Assembly: GCA_014651175.1 (NCBI GenBank)
Contig: BMWJ01000024.1
Location: 1 to 56,456, forward strand
DNA from: Streptomyces clavifer
GTDB taxonomy: Bacteria > Actinomycetota > Actinomycetes > Streptomycetales > Streptomycetaceae
Length of the DNA stretch: 56,456 nucleotides
Direction: 5' to 3'
Shown: piece after piece, positions 7,831 to 17,848 of the stretch
Layout of the letters: each line of letters starts with the position of its first letter
Position numbering within the stretch: the stretch's first letter is position 1
Translations under genes and position numbers: made by a program
The notes under the pieces: model-generated
Told to the model about the DNA's origin: nothing
Databases searched by the model: none
Seen by the model: the letters and a program-made list of their open reading frames with translations, nothing else

Positions 7831-10800
7831 GTGGCTAAGGTCCGGGTATACGAACTCGCCAAGGAGTTCGGGGTTGAGAGCAAGGTCGTCATGGCCAAGC
7901 TCCAAGAACTCGGTGAATTCGTCCGTTCGGCGTCCTCGACCATCGAGGCGCCGGTCGTACGCAAGTTGACTGACGCACTGCAGGGTCCCGGTGGCAACGC
8001 CGGCAAGTCCGCTGCAAAGCCTGGCGCGCCCCGCAAGGCCGCCCCCTCGAAGCCCGCAGCGCCCTCCCCGGCCGCTGCGGCACGTCCCGCTGCTCCGAAG
8101 CCCGGCGTTCCGGCCCCCAAGCCGGCCGCCGCCGAGGCTCCGGCGAGCAGCGCCCCCGCGGCACCGTCCGCAGGCCCGCGTCCGGGTCCGAAGCCGGCGC
8201 CCAAGCCCGCTCCGGTCACCCCGGTGCCCGCCGCCGAGTTCTCGGCTCCGGAACCGGCCCAGCCGGCCGCGCCCCAGCAGCCCCAGGCCCCGCGTCCCGC
8301 GGGTGCCACCCCGGGCCCCCGCCCCGCCCGTCCGGCTCCGGCCGGCGGTCAGCGTGACGGTGGCCGCGGTGGCGAGCGTGACGGCGGCCGCGGCGGCGAC
8401 CGTCCGGCGCGTCCCGCGGGCCAGGGCGCACCCCGCCCCGGCGGCGCACGTCCGGCGGGTCCCCGTCCGGGCAACAACCCCTTCACCTCCGGCGGTTCCA
8501 CCGGTATGGCGCGCCCCCAGGCGCCCCGTCCCGGCGGTGCCCCGCGTCCCGGCGGCGGTCAGGAGCGCCCCGGCGCCCCGCGCCCGCAGGGTGGTCCCGG
8601 CGGCGCCCCGCGCCCGCAGGGCCAGGGTGGCGCACGTCCGTCTCCGGGCGGCATGCCCCGTCCGCAGGCTCCCCGTCCGGGCGGTGCCCCCTCGGGTAAC
8701 CGTCCGAACCCGGGCATGATGCCGCAGCGTCCCGCTGCGGGCCCGCGTCCCGGTGGTGGCCCCGGCGGCGGTGGCCGCGGTCCGGGTGCCGGTGGCGGTC
8801 GTCCCGGCGGTGCCGGCGCAGGTCGTCCCGGTGGCGGCGGCTTCGCAGGCCGTCCGGCCGGTCCCGGTGGTGGCGGCGGCGGCTTCGCCGGCCGTCCCGG
8901 TGGCGGCGGTGGCGCTCCCGGTCGTCCGGGTGGTGGCGGCGGCTTCGGCGGTCGTCCCGGCTTCGGTGGACGTCCCGGCGGCCCGGGTGCCCGTGGTGGC
9001 ACACAGGGTGCGTTCGGCCGTCCCGGCGGTCCCGCGCGTCGTGGCCGCAAGTCGAAGCGGCAGAGGCGCCAGGAGTACGAGTCGATGCAGGCCCCGTCGG
9101 TGGGCGGCGTCATGCTGCCCCGCGGCAACGGGCAGGCTGTCCGGCTGTCTCGCGGTGCTTCGCTCACGGACTTCGCGGAGAAGATCAACGCGAACCCGGC
9201 GTCGCTCGTCGGCGTGATGATGAACCTCGGCGAGATGGTCACTGCCACGCAGTCCGTCCCCGACGAGACGCTGAAGATGCTCGCGGACGAGATGAACTTC
9301 GTCCTGGAGATCGTCAGCCCCGAGGAGGAGGACCGCGAGCTGCTCGAGTCCTTCGACATCGAGTTCGGCGAGGACGAGGGCGGCGAAGAGGCCCTGGTCT
9401 CCCGTCCGCCGGTCGTGACCGTCATGGGTCACGTCGACCACGGTAAGACCCGACTGCTGGACGCGATCCGCAAGACGAACGTCGTTGCGGGCGAGGCCGG
9501 CGGTATCACGCAGCACATCGGTGCGTACCAGGTCGGCGCCGAGGTCAATGGCGAGGACCGCAAGATCACCTTCATCGACACCCCGGGTCACGAGGCGTTC
9601 ACCGCCATGCGTGCACGTGGTGCGAAGTCCACCGACATCGCGATCCTCGTGGTGGCGGCGAACGACGGTGTGATGCCCCAGACGATCGAGGCGCTGAACC
9701 ACGCCAAGGCGGCCGACGTGCCGATCGTGGTCGCGGTCAACAAGATCGACGTCGAGGGTGCCGACCCGGTCAAGGTGCGCGGTCAGCTCACCGAGTTCGG
9801 TCTGGTGGCCGAGGAGTACGGCGGCGACACGATGTTCGTCGACATCTCCGCCAAGCAGGGCCTCAACATCGAGGCTCTTCTGGAGGCCGTCGTCCTCACC
9901 GCCGACGCCTCGCCCGACCTGCGGGCCAACCCGGAGCAGGACGCGCAGGGTATTGCGATCGAGTCCCACCTCGACCGCGGTCGCGGTGCCGTCTCGACCG
10001 TCCTGGTCCAGCGCGGAACGCTGCGCATCGGTGACACGGTGGTCGTCGGCGACGCGTACGGCCGTGTCCGGGCGATGCTCGACGACAACGGTCAGAACGT
10101 CCAGGAAGCGGGTCCGTCGACCCCCGTCCTGGTCCTGGGTCTCACCAACGTCCCGGGTGCCGGCGACAACCTCCTGGTGGTCGACGACGACCGTACGGCC
10201 CGTCAGATCGCTGAGAAGCGTGCCGCCCGTGAGCGCAACGCCAACTTCGCCCGCAAGGGTGTCCGGTTCTCCCTGGAGAACCTGGACGAGGCGCTCAAGG
10301 CCGGTCTGGTCCAGGAACTCAACCTCATCATCAAGGGCGACGCGTCCGGTTCGGTGGAGGCTCTCGAGTCCTCACTGCTCCAGCTCGACGTCGGTGAAGA
10401 GGTCGACATCCGGATCCTGCACCGCGGTGTGGGTGCGGTCACCGAGTCGGACATCAACCTGGCGACCGGCTCCGACGCCATCGTGATCGGCTTCAACGTG
10501 CGCGCCGCAGGGCGTGCCGAGCAGATGGCCGAGCGCGAAGGCGTGGACGTCCGGTACTACTCGGTCATCTACCAGGCGATCGAAGAGATCGAAGCGGCCC
10601 TCAAGGGCATGCTCAAGCCGGAGTACGAAGAGGTCGAGCTCGGCACGGCGGAGATCCGCGAGGTCTTCCGCTCGTCCAAGCTGGGCAACATCGCCGGTGT
10701 GCTGGTCCGCTCCGGCGAGGTCAAGCGCAACACCAAGGCGCGCCTGCTGCGCGATGGCAAGGTCATCGCGGAGAGCCTCAACATCTCCGGTCTGCGCCGC

Positions 10801-10926
10801 TTCAAGGACGACGTCACCGAGATCCGCGAAGGCTTCGAGGGCGGTATCAACCTCGGAAACTTCAACGACATCAAGATCGACGACGTCATCGCGACGTACG
10901 AGATGCGCGAGAAGCCGCGAGGCTGA
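7831..10926 (+). CDS. infB: Translation initiation factor IF-2
   Basis: IF-2 is the GTPase that brings initiator tRNA to the 30S subunit and promotes subunit joining. The 1031-residue protein has a short N-terminal IF2-N domain (about 1-50, [19 protein letters not shown]), a very long Ala/Pro then Gly/Arg-rich linker (about 55-405), a second IF2-N domain (about 430-490), and the G domain with GHVDHGKT (533-540), DTPGHEA (583-589) and NKID (637-640). Domains II, III and the fMet-tRNA-binding C-terminal domain follow. The linker length is typical of Streptomyces. The start is GTG 7831 after AAAAGGAG. Confidence 0.98.
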   Translation: MAKVRVYELAKEFGVESKVVMAKLQELGEFVRSASSTIEAPVVRKLTDALQGPGGNAGKSAAKPGAPRKAAPSKPAAPSPAAAARPAAPKPGVPAPKPAAAEAPASSAPAAPSAGPRPGPKPAPKPAPVTPVPAAEFSAPEPAQPAAPQQPQAPRPAGATPGPRPARPAPAGGQRDGGRGGERDGGRGGDRPARPAGQGAPRPGGARPAGPRPGNNPFTSGGSTGMARPQAPRPGGAPRPGGGQERPGAPRPQGGPGGAPRPQGQGGARPSPGGMPRPQAPRPGGAPSGNRPNPGMMPQRPAAGPRPGGGPGGGGRGPGAGGGRPGGAGAGRPGGGGFAGRPAGPGGGGGGFAGRPGGGGGAPGRPGGGGGFGGRPGFGGRPGGPGARGGTQGAFGRPGGPARRGRKSKRQRRQEYESMQAPSVGGVMLPRGNGQAVRLSRGASLTDFAEKINANPASLVGVMMNLGEMVTATQSVPDETLKMLADEMNFVLEIVSPEEEDRELLESFDIEFGEDEGGEEALVSRPPVVTVMGHVDHGKTRLLDAIRKTNVVAGEAGGITQHIGAYQVGAEVNGEDRKITFIDTPGHEAFTAMRARGAKSTDIAILVVAANDGVMPQTIEALNHAKAADVPIVVAVNKIDVEGADPVKVRGQLTEFGLVAEEYGGDTMFVDISAKQGLNIEALLEAVVLTADASPDLRANPEQDAQGIAIESHLDRGRGAVSTVLVQRGTLRIGDTVVVGDAYGRVRAMLDDNGQNVQEAGPSTPVLVLGLTNVPGAGDNLLVVDDDRTARQIAEKRAARERNANFARKGVRFSLENLDEALKAGLVQELNLIIKGDASGSVEALESSLLQLDVGEEVDIRILHRGVGAVTESDINLATGSDAIVIGFNVRAAGRAEQMAEREGVDVRYYSVIYQAIEEIEAALKGMLKPEYEEVELGTAEIREVFRSSKLGNIAGVLVRSGEVKRNTKARLLRDGKVIAESLNISGLRRFKDDVTEIREGFEGGINLGNFNDIKIDDVIATYEMREKPRG

Positions 10927-10968
10927 TCCACGGGGAACCCCGGGGGGTGACCCCCGGACTCTCCTGCA

Positions 10969-11017
10969 CGGTCGGGGCCGGTCGACGGGTCGTATTTCCG
11001 TCGATCGGCCCCGGCCG
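10969..11017 (+). terminator. Terminator after infB
   Basis: A 15-bp stem (10974-10988 with 10998-11012, one G-U pair) with a 9-nt loop, extendable outward to 10969-11017. It lies 42 nt after the infB stop and probably ends or attenuates the rimP-infB transcript. Confidence 0.75.
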
Positions 11018-11038
11018 TTCCGTGTACGGTTCGGGTGT

Positions 11039-11094
11039 CCCCGCCCAGTGACGGCGGGGCGTGGCTGTGCCAGTCCGGAGGGCGACCTCCGGAC
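11039..11094 (+). promoter_or_regulatory. Two further hairpins upstream of the DUF503 gene
   Basis: After the infB terminator come a 7-bp stem (11039-11045 with 11053-11059) and a perfect 9-bp stem (11073-11081 with 11086-11094) closed by the GNRA tetraloop GCGA. TACGGT at 11025-11030 could be a -10, which would put both hairpins in the leader of the DUF503-rbfA-truB transcript. The function is unknown. Confidence 0.35.
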
Positions 11095-11129
11095 CCCCGA
11101 ACCCGAACCGGCGGGACATCCGGACACAC

Positions 11130-11426
11130 ATGTATGTGGGGACACTGTCCTTCGATCTGCTCCTCGGCGACGTACGGTCGTTGAAGGAGAAACGCTCCAT
11201 CGTCCGCCCGATCGTCGCCGAGATCCACCGCAAGTTCGCGGTGAGCGTCGCGGAGACGGGCGGCCAGGACCTCTACCGCAGGGCCCAGATCGGTCTTGCC
11301 GTGGTCTCCGGGGACACCGGACACCTCACAGACGTACTCGACCGGTGCGAACGCATGATCGCGGGCCGGCCGGAGGTGGAGCTGCTGTCCGTACGGCGGC
11401 GGCTGCACAACGACGAAGAAGATTGA
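11130..11426 (+). CDS. DUF503 family protein (YlxP-like)
   Basis: The 98-residue protein begins MYVGTLSFDLLLGDVRSLKE, the DUF503 signature, and continues with KRSIVRPIVAEIHRKFAVSVAE. The family is small and ferredoxin-like in fold, and is commonly encoded between infB and rbfA; a role in ribosome or RNA biology is inferred from that context. The ATG at 11130 matches the family N-terminus; an open frame extends upstream to 11061 but has no ribosome-binding site. rbfA starts 25 nt downstream. Confidence 0.9.
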   Translation: MYVGTLSFDLLLGDVRSLKEKRSIVRPIVAEIHRKFAVSVAETGGQDLYRRAQIGLAVVSGDTGHLTDVLDRCERMIAGRPEVELLSVRRRLHNDEED

Positions 11427-11451
11427 GCACGTATCAGAAGGAGACGGACCA

Positions 11452-11910
11452 GTGGCCGACAACGCGCGGGCGAAGAAGCTGGCGGACCTCATCCAGGTGG
11501 TGGTCGCCGAGAAACTGCAGCGCGGTATCAAGGACCCGCGTCTGGGAACGCATGTGACCATCACGGACACCCGGGTCACCGGCGATCTGCGGGAGGCCAC
11601 GGTCTTCTACACGGTCTACGGCGACGACGAGGAGCGGGCGTCGGCGGCTGCGGGCCTGGAGAGCGCCAAGGGCATCCTGCGCTCGGCGGTCGGTGCGGCG
11701 GCGGGGACGAAGTTCACCCCGACCCTGGCCTTCGTGGCGGACGCCCTGCCGGACAACGCCAAGGCGATCGAGGACCTCCTCGACCGGGCCCGGGCCTCGG
11801 ACGCCAAGGTCCGGGAAGCCTCCTCGGGCGCCACGTACGCCGGTGGAGCGGACCCGTACCGCAAGCCGGAGGACGAGGACGAGAACGGCGAGGGTTCACC
11901 TTCCGCATGA
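11452..11910 (+). CDS. rbfA: 30S ribosome-binding factor RbfA
   Basis: RbfA is a KH-fold factor needed for late 30S maturation. The 152-residue protein starts MADNARAKKLADLIQVVVAE and includes GIKDPRLGTHVTITDTRVTGDL and VFYTVYGDDEE, all typical. It has an acidic, low-complexity tail of about 25 residues. The start is GTG 11452 with AAGGAGA upstream. Its TGA overlaps the truB ATG (ATGA at 11907-11910), so the two are translationally coupled. Confidence 0.95.
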   Translation: MADNARAKKLADLIQVVVAEKLQRGIKDPRLGTHVTITDTRVTGDLREATVFYTVYGDDEERASAAAGLESAKGILRSAVGAAAGTKFTPTLAFVADALPDNAKAIEDLLDRARASDAKVREASSGATYAGGADPYRKPEDEDENGEGSPSA

Positions 11911-12803
11911 CGCAGAACAAAACGCCGGACGGCCTTGTCATCGTCGACAAGCCGTCCGGCTTCACTTCGCACGACGTCGTGGCCAAGATGCGCGGGATCG
12001 CCCGGACCCGGCGGGTCGGCCACGCCGGCACGCTGGACCCGATGGCGACCGGCGTCCTCGTGCTCGGCGTCGAGAGGGCGACGAAGCTGCTCGGCCACCT
12101 CGCCCTGACCGAGAAGGAGTACCTCGGTACGATCCGGCTCGGCCAGGACACCGTGACCGACGACGCGGAGGGCGAGATCACCTCGTCCACCGACGCCTCC
12201 GGTGTCACCCGTGAGGGCATCGACGCGGAGGTCGCCGCGCTGACCGGCCCGATCATGCAGGTGCCGTCGAAGGTCAGCGCCATCAAGATCGACGGCAAGC
12301 GCTCGTACGCCCGGGTGCGCGGCGGCGAGGAGTTCGAGATCCCGGCCCGACCGGTGACCATCTCGTCCTTCCGCGTCTACGACGTCCGTGAGGCGGTCGC
12401 CGAGGACGGCACCCCCGTGGTCGACCTGGTCGTCTCGGTCGTCTGCTCCTCGGGTACGTACATCCGCGCCCTGGCCCGCGACATCGGCGCCGGGCTCGGC
12501 GTCGGCGGGCACCTCACCGCACTGCGCCGCACCCGGGTGGGGCCGTACGGGATCGACGCGGCCCGGACGCTGGAGCAGCACCAGCAGGAGCTCACCGTGA
12601 TGCCGGTGGCCGAGGCCGCCGCCTCGGCGTTCCCCCGCTGGGACGTCGACGAGAAGCGCGCCAAGCTGCTGCTCAACGGTGTCCGGCTCGACATGCCGGC
12701 GTACCCGCCGGGGCCGGTCGGGGTCTTCGGACCCGACGGGACCTTCCTGGTGCTCGTCGAGGAGCAGAAGGGCAAGGCCAGGAGCCTCGCCGTCTTCGCC
12801 TGA
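11907..12803 (+). CDS. truB: tRNA pseudouridine(55) synthase TruB
   Basis: TruB makes pseudouridine 55 in the T-loop of tRNAs. The 298-residue protein has GLVIVDKPSGFTSHDVV, the catalytic motif HAGTLDPMATG with the nucleophilic Asp at residue 44, KEYLGTIRLGQDTVTDD, and SALKIDGKRSYARVR-like sequence (here SAIKIDGKRSYARVR). A C-terminal extension from about 230 matches the actinobacterial TruB C-terminal domain. It overlaps rbfA by ATGA and is followed by a strong hairpin. Confidence 0.97.
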   Translation: MTQNKTPDGLVIVDKPSGFTSHDVVAKMRGIARTRRVGHAGTLDPMATGVLVLGVERATKLLGHLALTEKEYLGTIRLGQDTVTDDAEGEITSSTDASGVTREGIDAEVAALTGPIMQVPSKVSAIKIDGKRSYARVRGGEEFEIPARPVTISSFRVYDVREAVAEDGTPVVDLVVSVVCSSGTYIRALARDIGAGLGVGGHLTALRRTRVGPYGIDAARTLEQHQQELTVMPVAEAAASAFPRWDVDEKRAKLLLNGVRLDMPAYPPGPVGVFGPDGTFLVLVEEQKGKARSLAVFA

Positions 12804-12817
12804 GGGACGGATCCACC

Positions 12818-12852
12818 GTGGAGCGGGCAGCGCCCCCGTGCCCGCTCCACGA
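12818..12852 (+). terminator. Terminator after truB
   Basis: An 11-bp perfect stem (12818-12828 with 12842-12852), extendable by one inner pair, with an 11-nt loop, lies 15 nt after the truB stop. Confidence 0.8.
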
Positions 12853-12934
12853 TCCCCCTCCCGCGACCATTCCTGTCCAGACGGACGCGCCGATTCACCC
12901 CAATGGACGGGCGCTCGGAGTGACCGAGGGGTGT

Positions 12935-12957
12935 GAGGGGGGCGCTTTCGCCCCCTC
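12935..12957 (+). terminator. Second terminator-like hairpin before the protease/NTPase gene
   Basis: A G-rich stem (12935-12944 with 12949-12957, one bulged G) closes a CTTT loop and is followed by a pyrimidine-rich stretch (12955-12965). It lies 40 nt before the next gene and may insulate it. TACCGT at 12985-12990, 6 nt before the ATG at 12997, could be the -10 of a leaderless transcript. Confidence 0.45.
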
Positions 12958-12996
12958 CATTTCTCGCACCGATCACCCGGGACCTACCGTCGGACC

Positions 12997-15900
12997 ATGG
13001 GCAGCGGGGACCGGTCGAAACTGGTAAGAATCTGCGATCAGGCCGGCCGGCCGCGAGGAACCGGATTCGTGGCGGACGACCGGGGGACGGTCGTCACCGG
13101 CCATCAGGCCGTCGCTTCCCGCGCGCCCCTGGTGGTGCACGGCGCGGACGGCCGCACCTGCCCCGTGGGGCCCGACGACATCACCGCTCTGCCCGGCCTC
13201 GGGATCGCCCTGCTGCGCACCGCGGGTCCCGAGGCCCTCGGCGTGGACCCGCTCCCCATCGCCGTACGCGAGCGGATCGAGACGGGCACCTATGTGCGGA
13301 TCGCCGCCCACGGCTGGCGGGAGGCCCGGGTGCTCGGCACGACCCCCGCGACGTACGCCGAGGGCGGGCACAGCCACCTGGTGGAGGAGGCGTTGGAGCT
13401 CGCCCTCGGTACGGACGGGCGCGACGCGCTCAGGTCGGGCGGGGCAGCCGTCGGCGGGCCGGTGACCGACCCGTGCACCGGAGCCGTCCTTGGCGTGCTC
13501 TCCACCGCGCTGCGCGCCGGGCACGAGGCGGCGGGGCTCGCCGTGCCGCTCACCGGCCCGGACCACCTCCGGGGTGCGGAGGGGCCGCTGGCCGAGCTGC
13601 TGCGGCGCAACGCAGGCGGAGTCCCGGGATACGGCTGCGACCTCAACCTCGCGGGAGCCCTGCAGCTGACCGGGACCTCGCTCGGGCACGCGGGCCGCCC
13701 GGGAGGCGCCGACGCGGTCGAACGCCCGGGCGTCGCAGCGGAGTTCACCGCGTTCGAGGCCGGTACGGGCTCCGTGCTCGGCCTCGTCGGCGGACCCGGT
13801 ACGGGCCGGACCACCGAACTGGCCGCGCTGGCAGGCCGCCGGGCCCGCGGGCCCGTGCCGGCGCTCACGCTCTGGCTGCGCGGCGCCGATCTGCACGCCG
13901 ACGACACCTCGGTCGCCGACGCGATGGCACGGGCGCTCCGGGCCTCCGGGCGGATCGTCGCCGCCGCCGGGGCCCGGGGCGACATGACGACGGCCACCCC
14001 CGAGCGGGTGGCCACGCTGGCCGCCGAGTCCGGGAACCCGCTGCTCGTCGTCGTGGACGGCCCGGAGGAGATGCCGCCGCTGCTGGCCCACCGCCTCGCC
14101 GGGTGGACCGTGGCGACAGCCGCGTGGCTGGGCGCGCACGGGGTGCGGATGGTCGTCGCGTGCCGCCCCGAGCACTGGGAGACCGCCGGCGCCCTGTACC
14201 CCTCCGGCGCCCTGCACCGCCCCGATCGGACCGCCCGCGGCCTGCCGCCCGCCTTCCGGCTGGGCGACCTGACGGCGGAGCAGGCCGAGACGGCCAGGGA
14301 GCGGTACGGCATCCCGCCCGAGGCGATGGCCCCGGGCCACGACCGGCATCCGCTCACCCTGCGGCTGCTCGCCGAGGTGCGGGCGGCGCTGCCGCCCGAC
14401 GTACCGGGCAGGCCCGGCACGGAGGAGGTCTTCGCCGCCCACCTGGACCTCGTGTGCGTCCGGATCGCCGTGCGTATCGGGGCCGAGGCCGAGCCCCGGC
14501 TCCGGGGCTCGGCCGTCCGCCGGCTCGCGGCGAAGGTGGCGGGCCAGGTCCACGAAGCGGCCCGGCGCTGCCTCGGTCCGGGGCAGGGGGAGCTGGACGG
14601 GGCCACCTTCGAGGAGATCTTCCCCTGGCGCACCGGATGGGCCCCGGCGGTCCTCACCGAAGGGCTGCTGGCCCCGGCGGGCGCCGGATACCGCTTCGCC
14701 CACGAGGAGCTGGGCGACTGGGTCCAGGGCGCGCACCTGGACCTCGACGCCGCGCTGCGTTCACTGGTGCACCGGTGGCACGCCGAGGGGGCGCACGCTT
14801 CCGCGCCCCCTCGGGGCGAGGAGGCGCTGCGGTCCGTCGCCCGGCCGAAGGACCCGGAGGGCGATCCGGAAGCAGGGCCCCGCAACCTCCCGGTACCGCG
14901 CCATCGCATCGGCCCGGTGATCCAGGCGATGCTCCTGCTGGGACGCCGTCAGGGAACCGCCGCCCTGGCCCACCGGATGGCCGACCTCATCGAGGCGATG
15001 GACCGTCTGCCGGACGCGGGGGCCGCCGGGACGGCGGTCCGGCCCGTCGACGCCTCGTGGTGGGCCTCCCACCTGCTGCGGGAGAGCCTGCTCAGGGCCC
15101 CCGACGCGCGGCCGTACCTCGGGGTGCTGCGGGTGCTCACCGGGCGGATCACCCGGCGCTCCGTGGCCGGTGGCGGACCGACGGGGCTCGGGCCGTACGC
15201 CGTGTTCGAGCCGTGGTTCTGGCGGCGGATCCGGCTGCCCGAGGACGACCGGATCGATCTGCTCCGCCGGCTCGTGCCCGCCGACGGCGCCCCGCGCGCG
15301 GCCGCCTCCCCGCGCGCGACCGGGGCTCCACGGGCTGACGGCTCGCCGGGTGCGGCCGGCTCCCCGCGCACCGTGGGCGGCGCGCCACGTACCGATGACC
15401 CCTCGCGCACGGGCGGTTCCCCGTCTGCCGACAGCGCTCCGCGGACCGACGGGGACGAGCGGTTCCTGGACGCGGTGGACCGGCGCCTCGCAGCCGACCC
15501 CCGGACCGTGCAGCCCCTGCTCTGCCGATGGTTCACCGACGAGACACCGCTTCCCGCCCACGGGACCGGGCCGTCCGCGGAGGGGGGCGCGCGGTTGCGG
15601 CGCACGGTGGCCGCCGCCGCCCAGGCGCTGCTGTACGCCCGCCGCGCCCTTGCCGTCGACGATCTGACCGAGGCACTCGTCGACTCCGCCCACCCGAGGG
15701 CCGCCGAACTGCTCACCGCCCTCGCCGTGGACGAGCCGTCGGCGCTCTGCCGTGCCGTCGACCGGTGGGCACGCGACGAGGAGCGCCCGGAGAGGCGGGC
15801 CGCCGCCGCGGTCCACGCCACGCTCACCGCGGATCTCGCCACCACGGACTCCGACCGCGCCCTGCTGCGCGATGCCGCACTCCTCCTGCTGGCCCGGCCC

Positions 15901-16773
15901 GACGACACCGCCCTGCACGCCCAGGCACTCACTCTCCTCGTACGCGACCCGCGCACCCGGGGCCGCTACCTTCCGCAGGCCCTGCGGCTCTTCGCCGCCG
16001 GGGACCGCAGGCTGCCCGTGGCCCTGCTGACCGAGGTCTTCCCCGAGTTCCCGGAGCCGGTGCTCGCCGCCCTGGAGGTCAGGCTCTCGCTGCCGGGAGA
16101 GCCCGCCGACGGCGTCCTGCGGACACTGGCCGGGCTGGACACCCCCGCCCTCGCCCTGCACGCCCCCGGCCTCGTGCGGCAGTACATCGACAGCCACCCC
16201 GCGAGCGGCGCGCAGGCCGCCGCGTACGTGGAGCGGCGGCTGGAGCACAGCCTGGCCGCCCGTGCCCTGCTGCTGCCCCTGGTGACGGGGCTGCTGCGGG
16301 AGCGCCCCGCGCCGCCACCGGTGCGCGCCGCACTGGCCCGCGTGCTCGCCGCCCCGGGAAGTACGGCGTCACGGCCGCTGCGGGCCCAGCTGCTGGAGGT
16401 CCTGCTGGACTTCGAGCTGGACACCGGCCGGGACCCGGAAGTGCTCTGCGTCCTGCTGCGGGCGGCTGCGACAGGATCCGGCCGGCGCCCCGAGGCCCGC
16501 ACGAGGGCACTGGTGCACCGCGCCGGGACGCTGCTCGTGCGGACGCCCGAAGGTGCCGCACGCTTCGACCGCACGCTGGTGGAGATCTCCCGGGACGTAC
16601 CCGGATTCGCGGCACTCGTCACCCGCTGGCTGGACGACGCCCCCCAGGAGTGGGCGGCCGTCGTGGGCCCGAGTGCCCGTCGGACGAGGGAAACGACGGA
16701 CAGATCACAGTCCGCGTTGTCGATGCCGATGCAGGCAGCGGGGCGTGAGCATGGCAGTCTTAGACCTGCGTAA
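12997..16773 (+). CDS. Trypsin-fold / STAND-like P-loop NTPase fusion with alpha-solenoid C-terminus
   Basis: The 1258-residue protein begins with a trypsin-like domain (about 10-195; GTGFVADDRGTVVTGHQAV with His36). The Asp position reads Gly (GLGIALLRT, residue 69) and the Ser position reads Val (AAVGGPV, residue 152), so it looks catalytically dead unless Ser147 substitutes. A P-loop NTPase domain follows: GGPGTGRTT at 265-273 has Arg in place of the Walker A Lys, and VVVDGPEE at 351-358 is a Walker B. A winged-helix-like region (FAHEELGDWVQG) comes next, then a Pro/Arg/Ser-rich linker (about 765-820) and helical repeats to the end. This is the trypsin-STAND arrangement of some signalling or defence proteins. 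There is no signal peptide or clear ribosome-binding site. The function is unknown. Confidence 0.75.
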   Translation: MGSGDRSKLVRICDQAGRPRGTGFVADDRGTVVTGHQAVASRAPLVVHGADGRTCPVGPDDITALPGLGIALLRTAGPEALGVDPLPIAVRERIETGTYVRIAAHGWREARVLGTTPATYAEGGHSHLVEEALELALGTDGRDALRSGGAAVGGPVTDPCTGAVLGVLSTALRAGHEAAGLAVPLTGPDHLRGAEGPLAELLRRNAGGVPGYGCDLNLAGALQLTGTSLGHAGRPGGADAVERPGVAAEFTAFEAGTGSVLGLVGGPGTGRTTELAALAGRRARGPVPALTLWLRGADLHADDTSVADAMARALRASGRIVAAAGARGDMTTATPERVATLAAESGNPLLVVVDGPEEMPPLLAHRLAGWTVATAAWLGAHGVRMVVACRPEHWETAGALYPSGALHRPDRTARGLPPAFRLGDLTAEQAETARERYGIPPEAMAPGHDRHPLTLRLLAEVRAALPPDVPGRPGTEEVFAAHLDLVCVRIAVRIGAEAEPRLRGSAVRRLAAKVAGQVHEAARRCLGPGQGELDGATFEEIFPWRTGWAPAVLTEGLLAPAGAGYRFAHEELGDWVQGAHLDLDAALRSLVHRWHAEGAHASAPPRGEEALRSVARPKDPEGDPEAGPRNLPVPRHRIGPVIQAMLLLGRRQGTAALAHRMADLIEAMDRLPDAGAAGTAVRPVDASWWASHLLRESLLRAPDARPYLGVLRVLTGRITRRSVAGGGPTGLGPYAVFEPWFWRRIRLPEDDRIDLLRRLVPADGAPRAAASPRATGAPRADGSPGAAGSPRTVGGAPRTDDPSRTGGSPSADSAPRTDGDERFLDAVDRRLAADPRTVQPLLCRWFTDETPLPAHGTGPSAEGGARLRRTVAAAAQALLYARRALAVDDLTEALVDSAHPRAAELLTALAVDEPSALCRAVDRWARDEERPERRAAAAVHATLTADLATTDSDRALLRDAALLLLARPDDTALHAQALTLLVRDPRTRGRYLPQALRLFAAGDRRLPVALLTEVFPEFPEPVLAALEVRLSLPGEPADGVLRTLAGLDTPALALHAPGLVRQYIDSHPASGAQAAAYVERRLEHSLAARALLLPLVTGLLRERPAPPPVRAALARVLAAPGSTASRPLRAQLLEVLLDFELDTGRDPEVLCVLLRAAATGSGRRPEARTRALVHRAGTLLVRTPEGAARFDRTLVEISRDVPGFAALVTRWLDDAPQEWAAVVGPSARRTRETTDRSQSALSMPMQAAGREHGSLRPA

Positions 16774-16816
16774 GGGACACACACACGTACACAGGTTCGG
16801 GCGAGGAGCGGTCACA

Positions 16817-17770
16817 GTGCAGTGCTGGCGCGGCTTGGAGGACATCCCCGAGGACTGGGGACGCAGCGTCGTCACCATCGGCTCCTACGACGGGGTACAC
16901 CGCGGGCACCAGCTGATCATCGGCCGGGCCGTCGAGCGGGCGCGTGAGCTCGGAGTTCCCTCCGTGGCCGTCACCTTCGACCCGCACCCCAGCGAGGTCG
17001 TGCGCCCCGGCACCCATCCGCCGCTGCTCGCCCCGCACCACCGGCGTGCCGAACTGATGGCGGACCTGGGCGTGGACGCGGTGCTGATCCTGCCGTTCAC
17101 CGCCGAGTTCTCGAAGCTCGCCCCCGCCGACTTCATCGCGAAGGTCCTCGTCGACAAGCTGCACGCACAGCTGGTCATCGAGGGCCCGAACTTCCGCTTC
17201 GGCCACCGCGCGGCCGGCAACGTCGAGCTCCTCGCCGAGCTCGGCGCGACGTACGACTACCGTGTCGAGGTCATCGACCTCTTCGTCAGCGGAGAGGCGG
17301 GCGGCGGCGAGCCGTTCTCCTCCACCCTCACCCGCCGGCTGGTCGCCGAGGGCGATGTGTCGGGAGCAGCCGAGATCCTCGGCCGCCCCCACCGGGTGGA
17401 GGGCGTCGTGGTGCGAGGTGCCCAGCGGGGCCGCGAGCTCGGCTTCCCGACGGCGAACGTGGAGACCCTCCCGCACACCGCCATCCCCGCGGACGGGGTC
17501 TACGCGGGCTGGCTGACGGTGGACGGCGAGGCCATGCCCGCCGCGATCTCCGTCGGGACGAACCCGCAGTTCGACGGCACGGAACGGACGGTGGAGGCGT
17601 ACGCGATCGACCGGGTCGGCCTCGACCTGTACGGGCTGCACGTCGCGGTCGACTTCCTCGCCTACGTGCGGGGCATGCTGAAGTTCGACTCGATCGACGA
17701 CCTCCTCGTGGCCATGGCCGCCGACGTGAAGCGGTGCAGCGAGCTGATCGCCGCGTACGACCGCGCCTGA
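16817..17770 (+). CDS. ribF: Bifunctional riboflavin kinase / FAD synthetase
   Basis: RibF converts riboflavin to FMN and then FAD. The 317-residue protein has the N-terminal FAD synthetase domain (nucleotidyltransferase; IGSYDGVHRGHQ at 21-32 with the HxGH motif, VTFDPHPSEV, and GPNFRFGHRAAGN). The C-terminal riboflavin kinase domain has GRELGFPTANV, GVYAGWL and VGTNPQFDG. The start GTG 16817 has GAGGAG at 16803-16808; the open frame extends further upstream, overlapping the previous gene, without family similarity. ribF next to truB is the usual bacterial arrangement, here separated by the protease/NTPase gene. Confidence 0.95.
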   Translation: MQCWRGLEDIPEDWGRSVVTIGSYDGVHRGHQLIIGRAVERARELGVPSVAVTFDPHPSEVVRPGTHPPLLAPHHRRAELMADLGVDAVLILPFTAEFSKLAPADFIAKVLVDKLHAQLVIEGPNFRFGHRAAGNVELLAELGATYDYRVEVIDLFVSGEAGGGEPFSSTLTRRLVAEGDVSGAAEILGRPHRVEGVVVRGAQRGRELGFPTANVETLPHTAIPADGVYAGWLTVDGEAMPAAISVGTNPQFDGTERTVEAYAIDRVGLDLYGLHVAVDFLAYVRGMLKFDSIDDLLVAMAADVKRCSELIAAYDRA

Positions 17771-17848
17771 CGCACCCCGCCGTGCGCGCGGCGTCGCACC
17801 GGGGCATCGTCGAGGGAGGACCCGTCGAGCCGGGAGGTCGACCGCACC

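Noticed and set aside
7336-9969. Very long leftward open frame opposite infB, Gly/Thr/Ala/Arg-rich
   Set aside because: It mirrors the low-complexity linker of IF-2, has no ribosome-binding site or family similarity, and is expected from GC codon bias.
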